21,728 bases of DNA. Source: Betaproteobacteria bacterium (GTDB taxonomy: Bacteria > Pseudomonadota > Gammaproteobacteria > Burkholderiales > Burkholderiaceae). A program made the position numbers and the translations under genes. The notes under the pieces are model-generated. The model was given only the letters and a program-made list of their open reading frames with translations, was not told the origin of the DNA and searched no databases. The stretch is taken from NCBI GenBank assembly GCA_009921765.1, contig RFXC01000046.1, forward strand, positions 1 through 21,728. Reading direction: 5' to 3'. Shown here piece after piece: positions 16,240 through 21,728 of the stretch (positions are counted from its first letter, which is position 1; each line of letters starts with the position of its first letter).

Positions 16240-17226
16240 ATGCGACGCAGATTGCTGATGAGTATGGGTGCCGCAGCGGCAGCGACGACGGCGCCAGCGG
16301 TCTGGGCACAGTCTGCCACGGCTGGTTTTCCTTCTCGTCCGGTCAGGATCGTGGTGCCCTATCCGCCCGGCGCGCTGACCGACATCATTCCCAGGATGGT
16401 AGCCGAGCGTTTGCGTGAAACCTGGGGCCAGCCCGTGGTGGTCGAAAACCGGCCCGGCGGAAGTGGCCGCGTCGCGGCCGATCACGTTGCGAATGCCGCG
16501 CCCGATGGCTACACCATTCTGGTGGGACTGCCAGATCAGCTCGCGATTGCGCCGCAGCTCTACAAAAATACGGCACGGTTTGATCCGACGCGTGATTTTG
16601 CGCCGGTGACGATCATGCTGCGTCAGGCGTTTGTTCTGGTGGTACGCGATGGCTTGCCGGTGGGGAACGTGGCCGACTATGTGGCGCTTGCCCGCACGGG
16701 CTCGGGCGTCGTGAAGCTGGCCTCCTGGGGGGAGGGTAGTGCCGGTCATGTGGCGCTCGAGCTACTGAAGTCAATGGCGGGGGTTGATGTGCTGCACGTA
16801 CCCTATCGGGGTGCTCAGGCGGCCATCAATGCAGTGGCAGGCGGTGAAGTCGATTCCATGATCACTGGCTATTCCACCGCGGGTCCCTTCGTAAAGAGCG
16901 GCCGGATCCGCATTCTTGCCACCACGGCCGCTACACGCCATGCCGATCGTCCCGACATTCCCACCATCGCCGAGGCCGGCTACCCCGGTTACGAGGTGCA
17001 ATCCTGGTATGCACTGGTGGTCCCCAAGGTCACCCCGCGGGCGGTGATCGATGTCATTCGTCGCGATGTGGTGGCCGCGTTGCAGGCGCCCGAGGTTCTG
17101 GAGCGCATCCGTAGCTACAACGCCGAGTTTGTGGGGAATACGCCGGATGAATTCGCGACCGTGCTCGCACGCGATACCGAAAAGTGGTCAAGGGTGATCC
17201 GGGATGCGAACATACGGCTCGATTGA
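16240..17226 (+). CDS. TctC/Bug-family periplasmic binding protein 2
   Basis: A 328-residue Bug-family receptor. The signal peptide starts MRRRLLMSMG, runs through an Ala-rich core and probably ends at VWA (23). The mature protein begins with FPSRPVRIVVPYPPGALTDII (30-50), with ligand-loop D48; PPGALTD replaces the common PPGGxxD. Later blocks are ENRPGGSGRVAADHV, APDGYTILV, DFAPVTIM, HVPYRGAQAAI and DIPTIAEAGYPGYEV. AAGG lies nine bases upstream of the ATG. It follows the FAH gene after 54 bases; that gap holds a short GC hairpin without a T run. The four receptors differ clearly from each other along their whole length, so they look like old paralogues with separate ligands and not recent duplicates. 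Confidence 0.92.
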   Translation: MRRRLLMSMGAAAAATTAPAVWAQSATAGFPSRPVRIVVPYPPGALTDIIPRMVAERLRETWGQPVVVENRPGGSGRVAADHVANAAPDGYTILVGLPDQLAIAPQLYKNTARFDPTRDFAPVTIMLRQAFVLVVRDGLPVGNVADYVALARTGSGVVKLASWGEGSAGHVALELLKSMAGVDVLHVPYRGAQAAINAVAGGEVDSMITGYSTAGPFVKSGRIRILATTAATRHADRPDIPTIAEAGYPGYEVQSWYALVVPKVTPRAVIDVIRRDVVAALQAPEVLERIRSYNAEFVGNTPDEFATVLARDTEKWSRVIRDANIRLD

Positions 17227-17238
17227 CCGGCCGCGCGC

Positions 17239-17251
17239 GGGGCTGGTCCCC
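17239..17251 (+). other. Short GC hairpin between two receptor genes
   Basis: GGGG and CCCC surround a five-base loop (CTGGT) in the 58-base gap before the third receptor gene. There is no following T run, so it does not look like an intrinsic terminator; it could affect mRNA stability or have no function. Confidence 0.25.
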
Positions 17252-17271
17252 AACTTGCTCAACTGCTGTTC

Positions 17272-17277
17272 AAGGAG
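17272..17277 (+). promoter_or_regulatory. Ribosome binding site deciding the start of receptor 3
   Basis: A strong AAGGAG followed by seven bases and ATG at 17285. The frame is open from 17204, overlapping the previous gene, but only the 17285 start gives a clean signal peptide. Confidence 0.7.
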
Positions 17278-17284
17278 ATCCTTC

Positions 17285-18250
17285 ATGGCGCGTCCTCTTT
17301 GGCTCTCTGTGATCGCCTGCCTGTTCGCGCTCTCGACGTCCGCCCTGTGCGCGCAGGACTTTCCGACCAAGACGGTACGCATCCTTGTGCCGCAAACCCC
17401 GGGCGGCGCATCGGATGCGCTCGCGCGGGTGGTTGCGCAGAAGCTGAGCGAAAAATGGGCGCAGCCCGTTGTGGTTGAAAACCGCGCTGGCGCCGGTGGC
17501 AATGTCGGAATGGAAGTGGTTGCACAGGGTGCGCCCGACGGTCATCTGCTTCTGATGAGCTATGCCGGGTCGCATGCCATCAACCCTGCGCTCTATAAAC
17601 GCCTGCCGTTTGATCCGGTCAAGGATTTTGCGCCCGTGGCCACGCTGGCCACGCTTCCCTTCGTGCTGGTGGCGAGGCCCGATGCGGCGTTCAAGACCGT
17701 GCCCGAACTGGTCACCCAGGCCGGCAAGGGAACGCTCACCTTCGGTTCGGCAGGCAACGGGTCGGTGAATCATCTCCTGGGCGTCATGTTCGCCATGAAC
17801 ACCGGCACGCGACTGACCCATGTCCCCTACAAGGGCGCCGCCCCCGCCATGCAGGACCTGATGGGTGGGCAGATCAACATGGTCTTCACCAGTCTGCCGT
17901 CGGTTGCGGGGTTGCTCCGCGGTGGGCAATTGCGAGGCTTGGCGGTGACCAGCGCCCGGCGATCAGCAACCTTTCCCGACATTCCTACGCTGGCCGAGTC
18001 GGGCTTGCCGCAGTTTGATGTCGCGCCCTGGTTCGGTCTGTTTGCCCCGGGTGCGACACCGCCGGCCATCATTCGGAAAATCAATCAGGATGTGAACGAA
18101 CTGCTCACTCACAAGGACGTGATCGAAAAATTCAATTCGCAGGGGGCTGATCCTCTCGCCCGTAGCCCTGCGGAGTTTGCCGGAATGCTTCGCGCCGATC
18201 TCGCCACCTGGGCCGACGTGGTGAAAACCTCGGGCGCGCAGATCGACTGA
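17285..18250 (+). CDS. TctC/Bug-family periplasmic binding protein 3
   Basis: A 321-residue Bug-family receptor with a classical Sec signal peptide (MARPLWLSVIACLFALSTSALCA, cleavage likely after residue 23). The mature part starts QDFPTKTVRILVPQTPGGASDALARVV (24-50), with D44 in the ligand loop. Further family blocks are ENRAGAGGNVGMEVV, FDPVKDFAPVATLATLP, GSAGNGSVNHLLG, HVPYKGAAPAMQDL and FPDIPTLAESG. The start at 17285 follows a strong ribosome binding site; an earlier in-frame ATG at 17204 would overlap receptor 2. The cysteine at 22 is not in a lipobox (SALC has Leu before Cys), so it is probably soluble in the periplasm. The deacylase gene starts three bases after its stop, so the two are probably co-translated. 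Confidence 0.92.
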   Translation: MARPLWLSVIACLFALSTSALCAQDFPTKTVRILVPQTPGGASDALARVVAQKLSEKWAQPVVVENRAGAGGNVGMEVVAQGAPDGHLLLMSYAGSHAINPALYKRLPFDPVKDFAPVATLATLPFVLVARPDAAFKTVPELVTQAGKGTLTFGSAGNGSVNHLLGVMFAMNTGTRLTHVPYKGAAPAMQDLMGGQINMVFTSLPSVAGLLRGGQLRGLAVTSARRSATFPDIPTLAESGLPQFDVAPWFGLFAPGATPPAIIRKINQDVNELLTHKDVIEKFNSQGADPLARSPAEFAGMLRADLATWADVVKTSGAQID

Positions 18251-18253
18251 GCC

Positions 18254-19942
18254 ATGCTTGACACCCTTATTCGCGGCGCCACGGTCTTCGACGGGCTGGG
18301 AGGCGCGCCGCAGCGTGCCGATCTGGGGGTGCGCGCCGGGCGCATCGTGGCCATCGGTCGGGTGCGCGAGGCTGCGGCAAAAACCGTTGATGCCGACGGG
18401 CTCTCGCTCATGCCGGGCATCGTCGATCTGCACACGCACTTTGATGCTCAGGTCACCTGGGATCCCACGCTCTCGCCATCAGGCGCGCTGGGGGTCACCA
18501 CAGCGGTCATGGGGAACTGCGGATTCGGGCTCGCGCCCTGTCCGGCGCCGCTTCGCGACACCATGCTGAAGAACCTGTCGGTTGTGGAGGGCATGAACCT
18601 CGATGCGCTGATGCGCGGCGTTCAATGGGAGTTCGAAACCTTCCCGGAATATATGGCGCAGTTGCGTCGGATCGGCCCCCATCTCAATGTAGCCGTGTTT
18701 GCTGGCCATTCGGTCATCCGTACGGCGGTGATGGGCGAGGCCGCGAGCGAGCAGGTTGAGCCCAGCGCAGCGCAGCTCGAGGCGATGCGTGAGCAGGTAC
18801 GGGTGGCGCTACGCGCGGGCGCCATCGGTTTTGCGTCATCGTTCTCGCCCAACCACAGTGGCTATGGCGGGCGCCCGATGCCCTCCACGATCGCAACCGA
18901 GCATGAGCTTCGGACGCTCGCCGCGGTGCTGGGCGAGGAGCAACACGGTGTCTTCATGATGGCCACCGGGTCGCGCGCGACGCCCGACGTCATGGAATCG
19001 ATTGCCGCCGATACCTCGCGACCGGCGTTCATCTCCACCGTGCTCACCATGTACAACGAGGCCCGGCCCGAGCTCGGGCTCAGCTATTACGAGCGGGCTG
19101 CGCAGGCGCTTTCGCGAGGCAATGAGCTCTACATCCTCACGTCGTGTCAGCCGCTGTCGTTTGATTTCACACTGTGTGATCCGTATGTGCTGCTCAGTTA
19201 TCCGGCCTTCGACCGGGTAAAGGCCGCCAGCGCCGAACAGTTCGAGGCCATCTACCGTGACCCGGCATTCCGGCACCGTTTTCGTTCGGACCTCCAGACG
19301 CCCAAGGTGGGAACGCTCTTTCTTGGCAACTGGCGGCATATCGAGGTGGGCGAAACCGCTCGCCCTGAGAACCGCTCGTTCGAGGGGCTCACGCTCGCGG
19401 AGCTGGCTGCCCAGCGCGGTCAGGATCCGGTGGATGCGTGGTTTGATCTCGCGCTCGCAGACGGTTTGCAAACCCATTTCATCGGCAAGTTTTTTCAGAA
19501 TGTTGATGAGGGCGTAGCGCCTCTGGTACGTCACCCCGCGGGCGTGATCACCCTGTCGGATGCGGGGGCGCACCTGGGCTACATGTGCGATGCTGGGTTC
19601 GGGCTTCATTTCCTTGCGCACTGGGTTCGCGAGCGGAGCGTGTTCGACTGGTCTTCAGGCATTCGGCGCCTCACCAGCGAACCGGCCGACCGCTTCAGGA
19701 TTCCCGAGCGCGGACGTCTTCAGGTCGGGGCGCCAGCGGACATGTTGCTGTTTGATCCGGCCCGGGTCGGGATCAGCGCCGCGTTCACGCAATGTGATCT
19801 GCCAGGCGGCGCGCCACGCAAGGTTCGTGAGCCCTTGGGCGTGCATGGTGTCTGGGTGAACGGCACACAGGTGCACGATGGTCGCAGCCACGTTCGCCTC
19901 GAACGCGGGCCGGGGGCTGTACTGGATCGATTCAACCGATAA
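18254..19942 (+). CDS. D-aminoacylase-like amidohydrolase family protein
   Basis: A 562-residue metal-dependent amidohydrolase of the N-acyl-D-amino acid deacylase group (COG3653-like). The beta-sandwich N-terminus (MLDTLIRGATVFDG, then RIVAIG) leads into the barrel motif VDLHTHFDAQ with H60, H62 and D64, then MGNCGFG with C89, the cysteine metal ligand position of D-aminoacylase. A late ITLSDAGAH (432-440) supplies D436, and ADMLLFDPARVG closes the sandwich domain. The two further His ligands of D-aminoacylase, normally in 'THxR' and 'ISHxK' strands, are not where expected: the aligned strands read VFMMATGSR (about 233-241) and AFISTVLTM (258-266). The activity may therefore differ from simple deacylation. 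It is cytoplasmic, with no signal peptide. It starts three bases after receptor 3 and precedes receptor 4 by 15 bases. No strong Shine-Dalgarno is seen, which fits translational coupling. Confidence 0.85.
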   Translation: MLDTLIRGATVFDGLGGAPQRADLGVRAGRIVAIGRVREAAAKTVDADGLSLMPGIVDLHTHFDAQVTWDPTLSPSGALGVTTAVMGNCGFGLAPCPAPLRDTMLKNLSVVEGMNLDALMRGVQWEFETFPEYMAQLRRIGPHLNVAVFAGHSVIRTAVMGEAASEQVEPSAAQLEAMREQVRVALRAGAIGFASSFSPNHSGYGGRPMPSTIATEHELRTLAAVLGEEQHGVFMMATGSRATPDVMESIAADTSRPAFISTVLTMYNEARPELGLSYYERAAQALSRGNELYILTSCQPLSFDFTLCDPYVLLSYPAFDRVKAASAEQFEAIYRDPAFRHRFRSDLQTPKVGTLFLGNWRHIEVGETARPENRSFEGLTLAELAAQRGQDPVDAWFDLALADGLQTHFIGKFFQNVDEGVAPLVRHPAGVITLSDAGAHLGYMCDAGFGLHFLAHWVRERSVFDWSSGIRRLTSEPADRFRIPERGRLQVGAPADMLLFDPARVGISAAFTQCDLPGGAPRKVREPLGVHGVWVNGTQVHDGRSHVRLERGPGAVLDRFNR

Positions 19943-19957
19943 TGCAGGGGCAATTCA

Positions 19958-20938
19958 ATGACTACGTATCCCTCTCTGTCACGACGAACCACGCTGTTGA
20001 CGCTTGCCGGGCTGGCCGCGGGTGGGGTGCAGGCGCAGTCTGCGGGCTGGCCCAACCGAACGGTACGCATGGTGATCGCTTTCCCGCCGGGCGGACCCAC
20101 CGACATTGTGTCGCGCGTGATTGCGCAGCAGTTGAGTGTGCAGCTGGGCCAGAGCGTGGTGGTCGACAACAAGCCAGGCGCGGGCGGCAACATTGCGGCC
20201 GAGCTGGTGGCCAAAGCGCCCGCCGACGGCTATACGGTGTTCTACAACACCTCGGCGATCGTGATCGGCCCGGCGCTCTACAGCAAGGTCAACTACGACA
20301 CGCTGAAGGACTTCGTGCCGGTTGCGCTCACCGCAAGCGTCCCGCTGGTGCTGGTGGTCAATCCGCAGCTGCCAGTTCGTTCGGTGGCTGATTTCGTGGC
20401 GTACGCGCGCGCCAACCCGGGCAAGCTCAATTACAGCTCTTCGGGCACGGGAACCATTACGCATCTGGCAAGCGCCATGTTGTCGGCGCAGCTTCAGCTT
20501 CAGACCCAGCATGTGCCCTACAAGGGCAGCGCGCCGGGGTTGGTCGATCTGGCCTCTGGTCAGACCCAATTCATGACCGACACCATGAATACGGTTCTGC
20601 CCTATGTGCGCGACGGCAGGTTGCGCGCGCTCGGGGTGGCGAGTGCACGTCGCTCAACGCTGCTCCCGGATGTGCCCACGCTCGGCGAAACCTTGCCAGG
20701 GTTTGAAGCGGCGGCCTGGCAGGGTGTGGTGGTCCCGGCTGGTACACCGTCTGACATCGTGAGCCGGCTCAATCTCGAGCTGAACAAAGCGCTGCAGCAC
20801 CCTGAGGTGCGGGCGAAGCTTGCTGCGCAGGGCACCGACATTCACGGCGGCACCGCAGCCGAGTATGCCGAGTACATCCGGACCGAAATGCCCCGGTGGG
20901 CCAATGCGGTCAAGGTATCGGGCGCAAAGGCTGAATGA
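19958..20938 (+). CDS. TctC/Bug-family periplasmic binding protein 4
   Basis: A 326-residue Bug-family receptor. The signal region SRRTTLLTLAGLAAGG (8-23) resembles a twin-arginine signal, with cleavage likely after VQA (26). The mature part runs WPNRTVRMVIAFPPGGPTDIVSRV (31-54), with the standard PPGGxTD loop and D49. Then follow DNKPGAGGNIAAELVAK, ADGYTVFYN, LKDFVPVALTAS, HVPYKGSAPGLVDL and LLPDVPTLGETLPGFEAA. AGGGG lies seven bases upstream of the ATG. Its TGA overlaps the start of the M20 peptidase gene (ATGA at 20935-20938), so receptor and peptidase are probably made together, which suggests but does not show that the receptor ligand is related to the peptidase substrate. Confidence 0.93.
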   Translation: MTTYPSLSRRTTLLTLAGLAAGGVQAQSAGWPNRTVRMVIAFPPGGPTDIVSRVIAQQLSVQLGQSVVVDNKPGAGGNIAAELVAKAPADGYTVFYNTSAIVIGPALYSKVNYDTLKDFVPVALTASVPLVLVVNPQLPVRSVADFVAYARANPGKLNYSSSGTGTITHLASAMLSAQLQLQTQHVPYKGSAPGLVDLASGQTQFMTDTMNTVLPYVRDGRLRALGVASARRSTLLPDVPTLGETLPGFEAAAWQGVVVPAGTPSDIVSRLNLELNKALQHPEVRAKLAAQGTDIHGGTAAEYAEYIRTEMPRWANAVKVSGAKAE

Positions 20939-21728
20939 TTGCGCCCATGAGCCCGGTTGTCGCCACGGGTCGGGCGGGGGCTATCAGCCGTGCCGAGCAG
21001 CGGTTCGACTCGGGTGCGTTCAGGGCCTTGCTTGCGCGCCGCCTGGCCCTACCCACCGAAAGCCAGAACCCGGACCGGGCTGCGGTGCTGGCGGACTATC
21101 TGCGAAGCGAACTGCAGCCCGCCTTCCAGGCGATGGGCTTTCGCTGTGTCGAACTGTCTCACCCAAAGGCGGCAGCGCCATTTCTGCTTGCCGAGCGACT
21201 GGAAGGCGCACACCTGCCCACCGTACTGGGCTATGGGCACGGCGATGTCATCCGCGGGCTCGCTGCCGAGTGGCATGAGGGCCTGTCACCGTGGACGCTC
21301 ACCGAGCGTGAGGGCCGCTGGTATGGGCGCGGAATCGCCGACAACAAGGGACAGCACTCGGTCAACCTGGAGGCGCTCGCCGCGGTGCTCGCCGAGCGTG
21401 GAAGCTTGGGGTTCAATGCGCGATACCTGGTCGAGATGGGCGAGGAAACCGGTTCGCGCGGGCTGCGCGAAGTCTGCGAGGCGAATCGCAGCGCACTTTC
21501 GGCCGATGTATTCATCGCATCCGACGGCCCACGCCTGCGCGCCGATCGTCCCACGCTGTTTCTGGGGTCGCGGGGCAGCATCAATTTCGATCTCTCCATC
21601 GATGCCCGTGCGGGCGGACATCACTCGGGCAATTGGGGCGGGCTGATTTCCAACCCCGGGATTCAGCTTGCGCATGCCATCGCCAGCATCACGGGGCCCA
21701 CCGGCCAGATCCGGATCCCGGACTGGGT
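20935..21728 (+). CDS. M20 family metallopeptidase, N-terminal part (cut by right edge)
   Basis: The frame is open from ATG 20935 to the window edge, 264 residues with no stop. It is an M20 (ArgE/DapE/CPG2-type) zinc hydrolase: first metal ligand in GYGHGDVI (H102, with D104), bridging Asp in GRGIADNKGQ (D136), general-base pair in VEMGEETGS (E170/E171), and D197 in IASDGPR. GGHHSGNWGG (228-237) is where the lid/dimerisation domain begins in the family. The remaining metal ligand lies beyond the window. Members remove terminal residues or acyl groups from small peptides and N-acyl amino acids. The ATG overlaps the stop of receptor 4; a second in-frame ATG at 20947 is an alternative start. It is a different M20 subgroup from the UraD-fused one at 8421-10199, as the motifs around the metal ligands differ. 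Confidence 0.9.
   Translation, partial: MIAPMSPVVATGRAGAISRAEQRFDSGAFRALLARRLALPTESQNPDRAAVLADYLRSELQPAFQAMGFRCVELSHPKAAAPFLLAERLEGAHLPTVLGYGHGDVIRGLAAEWHEGLSPWTLTEREGRWYGRGIADNKGQHSVNLEALAAVLAERGSLGFNARYLVEMGEETGSRGLREVCEANRSALSADVFIASDGPRLRADRPTLFLGSRGSINFDLSIDARAGGHHSGNWGGLISNPGIQLAHAIASITGPTGQIRIPDW

Noticed and set aside
17204..17284. Earlier start for receptor 3
   Set aside because: It would overlap receptor 2 and place an arginine-rich stretch before the signal peptide; a strong ribosome binding site supports 17285.

Overview
This window is a GC-rich, almost gap-free piece of a bacterial chromosome. It most resembles a betaproteobacterium of the order Burkholderiales (Bordetella/Achromobacter/Cupriavidus-like). 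The reasons are the family content, above all four TctC/Bug-type periplasmic binding proteins in about 7 kb, the GC-biased third positions with long shadow frames opposite real genes, and the close gene packing. The assignment to order is an inference. I see no rRNA, tRNA, CRISPR array, insertion sequence or phage gene, and no stretch over 300 bases without a gene.

The window splits into two divergent blocks around a 139-base intergenic region (10200-10338). The left block (1-10199) is on the minus strand. In transcription order it holds: a fused OHCU decarboxylase / M20 allantoate-amidohydrolase-like protein; a peptide/nickel-type ABC importer (binding protein, two permeases, one double-cassette ATPase); an M81 (MlrC-like) metallohydrolase; an amidase-signature gene broken by an internal frameshifting deletion; and the N-terminus of an acyl-CoA dehydrogenase that runs off the left edge.

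The right block (10339-21728) is on the plus strand. It holds hyuA and hyuB (ATP-dependent hydantoinase/oxoprolinase subunits), TctC 1, an FAH-fold hydrolase/lyase, TctC 2, TctC 3, a D-aminoacylase-like amidohydrolase, TctC 4, and an M20 peptidase cut by the right edge. Several junctions are stop/start overlaps, so each block is probably one operon.

Taken together this looks like a scavenging locus for small nitrogenous compounds with C-N bonds, such as cyclic ureides, hydantoins, lactams, N-acyl or N-carbamoyl amino acids and short peptides. It has one ABC importer, four stand-alone binding proteins and at least six unrelated hydrolase folds. The most interesting reading is a ureide route: the UraD domain makes allantoin, which is chemically 5-ureidohydantoin; HyuAB could open that ring in place of a classical allantoinase; the fused M20 domain would take allantoate; and the FAH protein could act as a ureidoglycolate lyase-type enzyme. 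The enzyme families are read from sequence, but the joined pathway is a hypothesis. No transcription regulator and no TctA/TctB membrane subunits lie in the window.
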